Origin: an uncultured Chlorobiaceae bacterium
GTDB lineage: Bacteria; Bacteroidota; Chlorobiia; Chlorobiales; Chlorobiaceae
Assembly (NCBI GenBank): GCA_903904495.1
Contig: CAIVCU010000078.1
Coordinates: forward strand, 1 to 12,238
Direction: 5' to 3'
DNA: 12,238 bases
Below the pieces are notes generated by a model, which saw nothing but the letters and a program-made list of their open reading frames with translations, was not told the DNA's origin and did no database searches. Shown in pieces: positions 7,201-12,238 of this stretch; within the stretch, counting starts at the first letter, position 1, and each line of letters begins with the position of its first letter. The position numbers and the translations under genes are program-made.

Positions 7201-8851
7201 CAAGGTTCGTCATTCAACCCCCGGTGTGGGTTTGATTTCGCCACCACCCCATCACGATATCTATTCAATCGAGGATCTTGCGCAGCTTATACATGACCTG
7301 AAAAATGCCAACCATACGGCACGTATCAACGTCAAGCTTGTTTCTACCGTTGGTGTAGGCACTATTGCTGCTGGTGTTGCCAAGGCTCATGCTGATGTTG
7401 TGCTTATCAGCGGTCATGATGGCGGAACAGGCGCGTCGCCGGTTTCAAGTATCATGCATGCAGGCATGCCATGGGAACTCGGTCTTGCTGAAGCCCACCA
7501 GACGCTTGTACTCAACAATCTGCGCAGCCGGATTGTTGTTGAGGCTGATGGTCAGCTTAAAACCGCACGTGATATTGTTATTGCAGCCCTGCTTGGTGCT
7601 GAGGAGTTTGGTTTTGCCACCACAACTCTTGTCGTAATGGGTTGTGTTATGATGCGCTGTTGTCAGGACGATTCCTGTGCAGTTGGTGTTGCCACCCAGA
7701 ATCCGGAACTTCGCAAGCATTTCAAAGGCAAACCGGAGCATGTTGAAAACTTCATGCGCTTTCTTGCCGAGGGCGTACGGGAGTACATGTCGCGTCTCGG
7801 TGTTCGTTCAATCAATGAACTTGTCGGTCATGCCGAACTGCTCTCCATGAAAAAATCGGTCAATCACTGGAAAGCTCATGGTATCGATCTTTCCAAGATT
7901 CTCTACAAGGCGGAGGCTGACGAACTGGAAACCAGTTACTGCACCATTGATCAGGAGCATGGTCTTGACGACAGTCTCGACCGCACCATGCTGCTCTCCA
8001 TTTGCGAGCCGGCTATCAAAAGAAAGGAAAAGGTTTTCAGTACGCTTACGATCCGCAACACCAACAGGGTTGTCGGTACGCTTGTCGGCTATGAAGTCAC
8101 TAAAGCATATGGATCTGAAGGACTGCCTGATGATACTATCCATTTGAAATTTTCCGGTTCTGCCGGTCAGAGTTTCGGTGCATTTATTCCGAACGGCATG
8201 ACGCTCGAACTTGAAGGTGATGCCAACGACTATGTAGGTAAGGGACTTTCCGGTGGCCGGATTGTTGTCTATCCCTCAAAAGGCTCTTCTTTCGTACCGG
8301 AAGAGAATATCATTATCGGTAATGTCGGTTTTTACGGCGCAACTTCCGGTGAAGCCTTTATAAGAGGAATGGCTGGCGAACGCTTTTGTGTTCGTAACAG
8401 CGGCTTGAATGCTGTTGTCGAGGCTATAGGTGATCATGGCTGCGAATATATGACCGGCGGAACCGTAATTATTCTCGGAAAAACCGGACGGAACTTCGCT
8501 GCCGGCATGTCGGGCGGTATAGCCTATGTCTACGATGTGGAGGGTACATTTGCCGAAAACTGCAACCATGAGATGGTCGGACTCTATTCGGTTGATGACC
8601 CGATGGAACTTGCAGGAGTTCAGTCCATGATTGAAAGGCATGTTGAGTATACAGGAAGCGAACTTGGCCGGGCAATTCTAGCAGACAGGGATATTCTGCG
8701 CCAGCGTTTCGTCAAGGTTATATCGCATGATTACCAGAGGGCTCTTGATGCGATGGCCGAAATTGAGGCTGCAGGGATCACCGGTGACGAAGCTGTTATG
8801 GCATCGTTCGAAAAAAATGTTCATGATCCGGCGCGTGTTTCAGGAAATTGA
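4238..8851 (+). CDS. gltB: Glutamate synthase (NADPH) large (alpha) subunit
   Basis: With GltD this enzyme makes two glutamates from glutamine and 2-oxoglutarate. The 1537 residues show the four expected GltB domains in order. (1) A class II glutamine amidotransferase runs from about 23 to 430; Cys23 in EHDACGVGF would become the N-terminal nucleophile after removal of a 22-residue propeptide, with SRFSTNT and SHNGEINTLRGN at about 234-268. (2) A central domain spans about 480-775. (3) An FMN synthase barrel spans about 835-1200, with the KTGAMSYGSIS loop near 887 and the GEGGQLPG and GHDGGTGASP segments. (4) A GXGXG beta-helix spans about 1270-1455. The 3Fe-4S cysteines are Cys1136, Cys1142 and Cys1147, but their context, CVMMRCCQDDSCAVG, departs from the usual CHxxTCPxG. 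Start: GTG at 4238 with an alternative ATG at 4250; both keep a propeptide and neither has a clear ribosome binding site. gltD follows after 50 bp, so this is a gltBD operon. Confidence 0.97.
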   Translation: MPENMNVKINAGLYDPQFEHDACGVGFVAHIKGVKSHEIVEQGLKINENLKHRGACGCEKNTGDGAGILLQIPDKFLRKVCAERNIELPPENQYGVGMLFLPPDISQRRAIEDICRLMIQAEGQKFLGFRKVPTSNATLGETARSEEPVVKQLFVGWGKDITSELEFERKLYIIRRRITKRVKYTAGLLGSSYFYISSLSGRTIIYKGMLLPEQVGEFYPELHDPEMESAIAMVHSRFSTNTFPSWDRAHPYRYLSHNGEINTLRGNVNWMNAREKTIRSQVFGDALEDIKPVIMEDGSDSAILDNTFEFLVLSGRSLAHAAMMIIPEPWTGNNAMSPEKKAFYEFHSCLMEPWDGPASVTFTDGAQIGAVLDRNGLRPSRYYITKDDLVIMASEVGVLDIAPERILKKDRLQPGKMFLVDTVEGRIISDEEIKQSIAGEQPYGEWISRNTIDLEALEDHPQLKNPDEDKYSLTARQKVFGYTQEDIYLQIKTMSEKGVELVGSMGNDTPLAVLSNKSKLLYDYFKQLFAQVTNPPIDSLREELITSTTVMLGTEGQLLEPSEVNCRRIRLPHPILTNQYLEKIRGIEQPGFRAVTLPIFYEVSQGGKGIESAMQDLYRHAEQAAGKGVNIIILSDKGEIEKDRAPIPALLAVSGLHNFLINAGIRTKIGLVLESAEPRAVHHFAMLISYGAGAINPYMAFETIHSLVESGQIKLDEKGAVKNYIKAAVKGVVKTMAKMGISTIQSYRGAQIFEAVGLNTQLVDAYFTKTPTRIEGIGIDIVAEEVRKRHESVFPPTGNKVNRGLEAGGERKWRYNGEYHLFSPEAIHILQHSCRTSNYELFKKYENLIDDQSEHLCTIRGLMDIKFSKHPVPIEEVEPVEAIFKRFKTGAMSYGSISQEAHETLAIAMNRLGGRSNTGEGGEDPERFKRDANGDSRMSAIKQVASGRFGVTSEYLASANEIQIKMAQGAKPGEGGQLPGSKVYPWVAKVRHSTPGVGLISPPPHHDIYSIEDLAQLIHDLKNANHTARINVKLVSTVGVGTIAAGVAKAHADVVLISGHDGGTGASPVSSIMHAGMPWELGLAEAHQTLVLNNLRSRIVVEADGQLKTARDIVIAALLGAEEFGFATTTLVVMGCVMMRCCQDDSCAVGVATQNPELRKHFKGKPEHVENFMRFLAEGVREYMSRLGVRSINELVGHAELLSMKKSVNHWKAHGIDLSKILYKAEADELETSYCTIDQEHGLDDSLDRTMLLSICEPAIKRKEKVFSTLTIRNTNRVVGTLVGYEVTKAYGSEGLPDDTIHLKFSGSAGQSFGAFIPNGMTLELEGDANDYVGKGLSGGRIVVYPSKGSSFVPEENIIIGNVGFYGATSGEAFIRGMAGERFCVRNSGLNAVVEAIGDHGCEYMTGGTVIILGKTGRNFAAGMSGGIAYVYDVEGTFAENCNHEMVGLYSVDDPMELAGVQSMIERHVEYTGSELGRAILADRDILRQRFVKVISHDYQRALDAMAEIEAAGITGDEAVMASFEKNVHDPARVSGN

Positions 8852-8901
8852 TATCGAAAAAGGGCCGCAGAGTCCTGTTTTGAAAAGATTAAACTATTGA
8901 T

Positions 8902-10377
8902 ATGGGCAAAGTTAAAGGTTTTATGGAGTACCAGAGAGCATTGCCTGCTGACAGGGAGCCTCTCGAAAGAATAAAAGATTGGCAGGAGTTCCATAAGGAG
9001 ATGCCTGAATCGGAATTGCAGAAACAGGGTGCTCGCTGTATGGATTGCGGTACACCCTACTGCCACACCGGGTTCATGCTGAGCGGGATGACGAGCGGAT
9101 GTCCGATCCACAATCTTATTCCCGAATGGAATGACTACGTCTATAAAGGTTTCTGGCATGAGGCTTATGACCGGTTGATGAAAACCAATAACTTCCCTGA
9201 GTTTACAGGAAGGGTCTGTCCGGCCCCGTGTGAGGGCTCCTGCGTTCTTGGGATTGTTGAGCCTCCGGTCACCATCAAGAACATAGAGTGCTCGATTATT
9301 GAGCATGCATTTGCCAAAGGCTGGGTGGAACCGAAGACAATTGCCTATAGAACCGGGAAAAGGGTTGCCGTTATTGGTTCCGGTCCTTCCGGACTTGCCT
9401 GTGCTGACCAGCTTAACAAAGCCGGACACAGCGTAACGGTTTTCGAGCGGGATGAGCGTATCGGGGGTCTCATGATGTTTGGTATTCCGAACATGAAACT
9501 CGACAAGAAGCGGGTTGTCGGGCGCCGAATTGATCTGATGAAAGAAGAGGGCGTCATTTTCATGGAAAGCACCGAGGTTGGTGTCGATTATCCGGCCGAT
9601 AAGCTGCTCGAAGAGTTTGATGCTGTAGTACTCTGTACAGGCGCAACCAAACCCCGTGATCTAACTGCCGAGGGCCGCGAATTTCCGGGCATCCATTTCG
9701 CAATGGATTTTCTTCGCTCAAGCACCACAGCCCTGCTTGAAGAGAGTGCCCCGGTTCTGTCTGCAGCAGGAAAAAATGTTGTTGTTATCGGCGGCGGAGA
9801 TACCGGTACAGACTGTGTCGCGACATCATTGCGCCAGGGGTGTAAGAGCGTCATACAGCTCGAAATTATGCCTAAGCCGCCGCTTGAGCGTCAGCTCGAC
9901 AACCCCTGGCCCGAATGGCCGAAAACCTTTAAAGTCGATTACGGACAGGAGGAAGCGGCACTTGTGCAGGGTGAAGATCCGAGAAAGTATTCGATGATGA
10001 CCAAAAAATTTCTTGCCGACGAAAAGGGAGCACTGAAAGCCGTTGAGGTTTCCGAGGTGGAGTGGGTTAAAACAGATGGAAGATATGCTCCTCTTCCTGT
10101 TGCAGGAACCGAGCAGATTATTCCAGCCGAACTTGTGCTGCTTGCCATGGGCTTTATCGGGCCTGATGAGCATCTCCTGCAGCAGCTTCAGGTTGCACAG
10201 GATGAACGATCAAATATAAAGGCTACCGACAAAAAATATCTCACCAACCGCGAACGCATATTTGCTGCCGGTGATGCCCGCCGTGGACAGAGTCTTGTTG
10301 TCTGGGCAATCCAGGAAGGTCGAGGCGCCGCACGTGAGTGTGACCGGTTCTTGATGGGTGAAACAAGCCTGCCCTAA
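8902..10377 (+). CDS. gltD: Glutamate synthase (NADPH) small (beta) subunit
   Basis: GltD oxidises NADPH at its FAD and passes electrons through 4Fe-4S clusters to the FMN of GltB. The 491-residue protein has the family layout. The N-terminal ferredoxin-like domain carries two cysteine groups, Cys46/49/54/67 (CMDCGTPYC...GCP) and Cys106/110/114 (CPAPCEGSC). The FAD Rossmann motif VAVIGSGPSG lies at 155-164, with ERxxRIGGLMMFGIP downstream. The NADPH Rossmann motif VVVIGGGDTG is at 293-302. The C-terminal FAD contact GDARRGQSLVVWAIQEGR is at 457-474. All key residues are present. The ATG at 8902 gives the standard N-terminus (MGKVKGFMEYQR). Only 50 bp separate it from gltB, with no terminator, so the genes should be co-transcribed. 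Related FAD/NADPH subunits occur in other oxidoreductases, but the position next to gltB settles the role. Confidence 0.97.
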   Translation: MGKVKGFMEYQRALPADREPLERIKDWQEFHKEMPESELQKQGARCMDCGTPYCHTGFMLSGMTSGCPIHNLIPEWNDYVYKGFWHEAYDRLMKTNNFPEFTGRVCPAPCEGSCVLGIVEPPVTIKNIECSIIEHAFAKGWVEPKTIAYRTGKRVAVIGSGPSGLACADQLNKAGHSVTVFERDERIGGLMMFGIPNMKLDKKRVVGRRIDLMKEEGVIFMESTEVGVDYPADKLLEEFDAVVLCTGATKPRDLTAEGREFPGIHFAMDFLRSSTTALLEESAPVLSAAGKNVVVIGGGDTGTDCVATSLRQGCKSVIQLEIMPKPPLERQLDNPWPEWPKTFKVDYGQEEAALVQGEDPRKYSMMTKKFLADEKGALKAVEVSEVEWVKTDGRYAPLPVAGTEQIIPAELVLLAMGFIGPDEHLLQQLQVAQDERSNIKATDKKYLTNRERIFAAGDARRGQSLVVWAIQEGRGAARECDRFLMGETSLP

Positions 10378-10443
10378 ACGATTGAGGGAGTTTATACGTT
10401 ATAGCCCGTACATTAATGAATATCTTTTTAATCAAGTCGGCTT

Positions 10444-10716
10444 ATGGAACAGCAAAAACTCAGGGAACTCCTCGAAACGCTTCACCAGGAGCTTGAACAG
10501 GTTGATTCCGTAGATACAACCACACTGGCGGTTTTAACGAACCTCAGAGAGGATATAAGCAAGCTTGTTTCTGAAGAGGTAGGTGAAGACATTCATGAAA
10601 ACGAATCTCTTATGGAGCGAATGGGTGAGGCTGTTGATCATTTTGAGGCCGGCCATCCCAAATTGAGCATGACCATTCAGCATGTGCTGGACAGTCTGGC
10701 AAATATGGGATTTTGA
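10444..10716 (+). CDS. DUF4404 family small protein of unknown function
   Basis: This is a 90-residue, acidic, cysteine-free and probably all-helical protein. The N-terminal segment KLRELLETLHQELEQVDSVD (about 5-24) and the C-terminal HFEAGHPKLSMTIQHVLDSLANMGF block (about 66-90) match the pattern I know for the DUF4404 family, in which an acidic helix precedes a conserved HPxLxxxIxxVxxxLxxMGI-like end. Function is not established for this family. The first helix is amphipathic with regular leucines and may form a coiled coil. The gene lies 66 bp after gltD and 39 bp before clpX on the same strand, with no terminator visible on either side, so it may be transcribed with one or both. The ATG at 10444 has no evident ribosome binding site. 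There is no signal peptide or membrane segment, so a cytoplasmic location is expected. Confidence 0.8.
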   Translation: MEQQKLRELLETLHQELEQVDSVDTTTLAVLTNLREDISKLVSEEVGEDIHENESLMERMGEAVDHFEAGHPKLSMTIQHVLDSLANMGF

Positions 10717-10755
10717 AGAACTGCTTTATTAACATATTGAAGGCTTGAGTGTTTC

Positions 10756-12075
10756 ATGACAAGAGAAAGAGAAACGGGAAAAGGTAAAGCAAGGGGTGGT
10801 AACGGTAACAGTACCGACCAGGTTTTCTGTTCATTCTGCGGAAGAAGTGCACAGGAGTCAGCCAGTATGGTTGCGGGTCCGAGAGCATTTATCTGTGACC
10901 GTTGTATAAAAACTTCCTATGAGATATTGCGCAAGGAGCTCAGTGCCATACAGCAGCCTGAGCGACCTTCTGAGAAGCCGTTTCAGCCGCGTCTGGTAAG
11001 CCCGAAAGCTATCATGGACTCCCTCGACCAGTATGTTGTGGGTCAGGAGACTGCCAAAAAATCGCTTTCGGTAGCGGTATACAATCATTATAAAAGGATC
11101 GAGTCACAGGAATGGACGCGGGATGACGATGGCGTTGTTATTGAGAAGAGCAATATTCTTCTTATCGGACCTACCGGTACGGGAAAGACTCTTCTTGCCC
11201 AGACGCTTGCCAATCTTCTTGAAGTTCCGTTTTCAATTGTAGATGCTACTTCGTTGACTGAAGCCGGCTATGTCGGTGATGATGTCGAAACCATTCTTGC
11301 CCGTCTGCTTCATGCTTCTGATTTTAATCTTGAGCGTGCAGAGCGCGGCATTATCTATGTTGACGAGATTGATAAAATTGCCCGTAAATCGGCCAATGTC
11401 TCAATTACCCGCGATGTTTCCGGCGAGGGTGTACAGCAGGCTCTTTTGAAGATTCTTGAGGGTGCTGTAGTTGGCGTTCCGCCAAAGGGAGGTCGTAAAC
11501 ATCCCGAACAGCAGTTGATCAACATCAACACCAAGAACATTCTCTTTATATGCGGAGGCGCGTTTGAAGGCCTTGACCGTCTGATTGCCCGAAGGGTCTC
11601 AAAATCGTCAATGGGCTTCGGTGCAAAGGTTAAGCATGGTCAGACTGGCTACGATCCTGAAATCCTGAAGCTTGTCATGCAGGACGATCTGCACGAGTAT
11701 GGGCTGATACCGGAATTCATCGGGCGCCTGCCGGTCATTTCGACCCTTGAAATGCTTGATGCAAAGGCATTGCGTAACATTCTTGTAGAGCCTAAAAACG
11801 CCATTACCAGGCAGTACAAAAAGCTGTTTGAAATGGATGGAGTTGATCTTGAGTTTACCGATGAGGCTCTGGACAAAGTTGTCGGGATTGCTATCGAGAG
11901 GGGAACCGGGGCCCGGGCACTGCGCTCCGTGCTTGAAAATGTGATGATCGACATCATGTTTGAGTTGCCTTCGATGAAAGGTATCCACAAATGCATTATT
12001 ACGGCCGACACGATAGAGAATAAAGCTGCTCCGGAGTATGTTTCAGGCACCAGGAAGCAGAAAAAAATCGCATAA
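10756..12075 (+). CDS. clpX: ATP-dependent Clp protease ATP-binding subunit ClpX
   Basis: ClpX is the hexameric AAA+ unfoldase that recognises tagged proteins and feeds them to ClpP. The 439-residue protein has an N-terminal zinc-binding domain (Cys25, 28, 47, 50: CSFC...CDRC). The AAA+ core follows: Walker A GPTGTGKT at 138-145, pore-1 loop GYVG at 171-174, Walker B YVDEID at 201-206, RKH loop at 247-249, EFIGRLP at 320-326, and the sensor II GAR at 385-387. The ClpP-contact loop reads MGF at 286-288 where E. coli has IGF. A charged Gly/Lys/Arg-rich extension of about 20 residues precedes the zinc domain, slightly longer than in E. coli. No clpP lies in this window; in many bacteria clpP is directly upstream, and here a DUF4404 gene occupies that place. 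A weak GAAGG lies 12 nt before the ATG. A likely terminator follows the stop. Confidence 0.98.
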   Translation: MTRERETGKGKARGGNGNSTDQVFCSFCGRSAQESASMVAGPRAFICDRCIKTSYEILRKELSAIQQPERPSEKPFQPRLVSPKAIMDSLDQYVVGQETAKKSLSVAVYNHYKRIESQEWTRDDDGVVIEKSNILLIGPTGTGKTLLAQTLANLLEVPFSIVDATSLTEAGYVGDDVETILARLLHASDFNLERAERGIIYVDEIDKIARKSANVSITRDVSGEGVQQALLKILEGAVVGVPPKGGRKHPEQQLININTKNILFICGGAFEGLDRLIARRVSKSSMGFGAKVKHGQTGYDPEILKLVMQDDLHEYGLIPEFIGRLPVISTLEMLDAKALRNILVEPKNAITRQYKKLFEMDGVDLEFTDEALDKVVGIAIERGTGARALRSVLENVMIDIMFELPSMKGIHKCIITADTIENKAAPEYVSGTRKQKKIA

Positions 12076-12109
12076 AGTGCAAAACAGGGGTTTGTCTCCT
12101 TTGCATTTT
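12074..12109 (+). terminator. Intrinsic terminator downstream of clpX
   Basis: TGCAAA (12078-12083) pairs with TTTGCA (12100-12105). Inside, after a 3-nt bulge, GGGG (12087-12090) pairs with CTCC (12096-12099), including one G-U, around a 5-nt loop. TTTT (12106-12109) follows and can also pair with the upstream AAG. This is a reasonable rho-independent terminator placed just after the clpX stop and before the tRNA gene. Confidence 0.65.
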
Positions 12110-12144
12110 ATAAATGATATTCTATATTTCGACCCATTCGAAAG

Positions 12145-12218
12145 GGACGATTAGCTCAGTTGGTTAGAGCGCTACATTGACACTGTAGAGGTCAGTGGTT
12201 CGAATCCACTATCGTCCA
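12145..12218 (+). tRNA. tRNA-Val (anticodon GAC)
   Basis: A full cloverleaf can be drawn by hand. The acceptor stem is GGACGAT (12145-12151) with ATCGTCC (12211-12217). The D-stem is GCTC/GAGC (12154-12157 and 12167-12170). The anticodon stem is CTACA/TGTAG (12172-12176 and 12184-12188) around the loop TTGACAC, placing anticodon GAC at 12179-12181 (valine, reading GUC/GUU). The variable loop has 5 nt. The T-stem is AGTGG/CCACT (12194-12198 and 12206-12210) with loop TTCGAAT. The discriminator is A at 12218. The following bases are CCC, so the 3' CCA is not fully encoded and must be added post-transcriptionally. All stems are perfectly paired. Confidence 0.96.
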
Positions 12219-12238
12219 CCCACACACACCTAAAGGCC

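Noticed and set aside
6734..7213. Long open frame on the minus strand inside gltB
   Set aside because: It lies wholly opposite the FMN-synthase domain of gltB, has no family resemblance, and is explained by the codon pattern of the real gene.
8821..9429. 202-codon open frame on the minus strand across the gltB end and gltD start
   Set aside because: The opposite strand encodes conserved GltD residues including the Fe-S cysteines, so this is an antisense shadow.
11608..12050. Overlapping minus-strand frames opposite clpX
   Set aside because: They mirror the conserved AAA+ C-terminal region of clpX and show no recognisable protein features or start signals.
12219..12238. Short CA repeat after the tRNA as a repeat element
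   Set aside because: Only about four CA units, too short to be meaningful.

Overview
The window is an ordinary chromosomal housekeeping segment from a free-living bacterium with moderate GC. I infer a green sulfur bacterium (Chlorobiaceae) or close relative. This rests on the overall look of the proteins (succinyl-CoA synthetase beta subunit, separate GltB and GltD, a DUF4404 protein, ClpX) and on weak Shine-Dalgarno use. No photosynthesis gene or rRNA is present to prove it. I see no phage, insertion sequence, CRISPR array or resistance cassette.

Layout, left to right. Positions 1-80 (minus) hold the first 26 codons of sucC, cut by the window edge. It is divergent from tadA (224-685, plus), the tRNA wobble adenosine deaminase. 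tadA converges on a minus-strand pair: a two-helix membrane protein resembling YcjF/DUF697 (714-1736) and, upstream of it, a nitronate-monooxygenase-like flavoprotein with a C-terminal cysteine cluster (1825-3084). The two convergent transcripts share a perfect 11-bp hairpin. A regulatory region of about 300 bp with two AT-rich dyads separates the flavoprotein from gpmA (3393-4136, plus), a 2,3-bisphosphoglycerate-dependent phosphoglycerate mutase. From there everything reads on the plus strand: gltB (4238-8851) and gltD (8902-10377), the two subunits of NADPH glutamate synthase; a 90-residue DUF4404 protein (10444-10716); clpX (10756-12075), followed by a likely intrinsic terminator; and a tRNA-Val with anticodon GAC (12145-12218).

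How the genes work together. GltB and GltD form one enzyme, the ammonium-assimilating GOGAT, and are almost certainly co-transcribed. Phosphoglycerate mutase (lower glycolysis/gluconeogenesis) and SucC (TCA cycle, possibly run reductively if this is a green sulfur bacterium) supply central carbon, including the 2-oxoglutarate used by GOGAT. TadA and tRNA-Val belong to translation, and ClpX to protein quality control. The two minus-strand genes are the least understood.

I found no convincing new multi-gene system. The points most worth checking are departures in known families: an atypical 3Fe-4S motif in GltB, a CxC...CxxC tail on the flavin enzyme, a Met-Gly-Phe ClpP-contact loop in ClpX, and the unstudied DUF4404 gene directly upstream of clpX.
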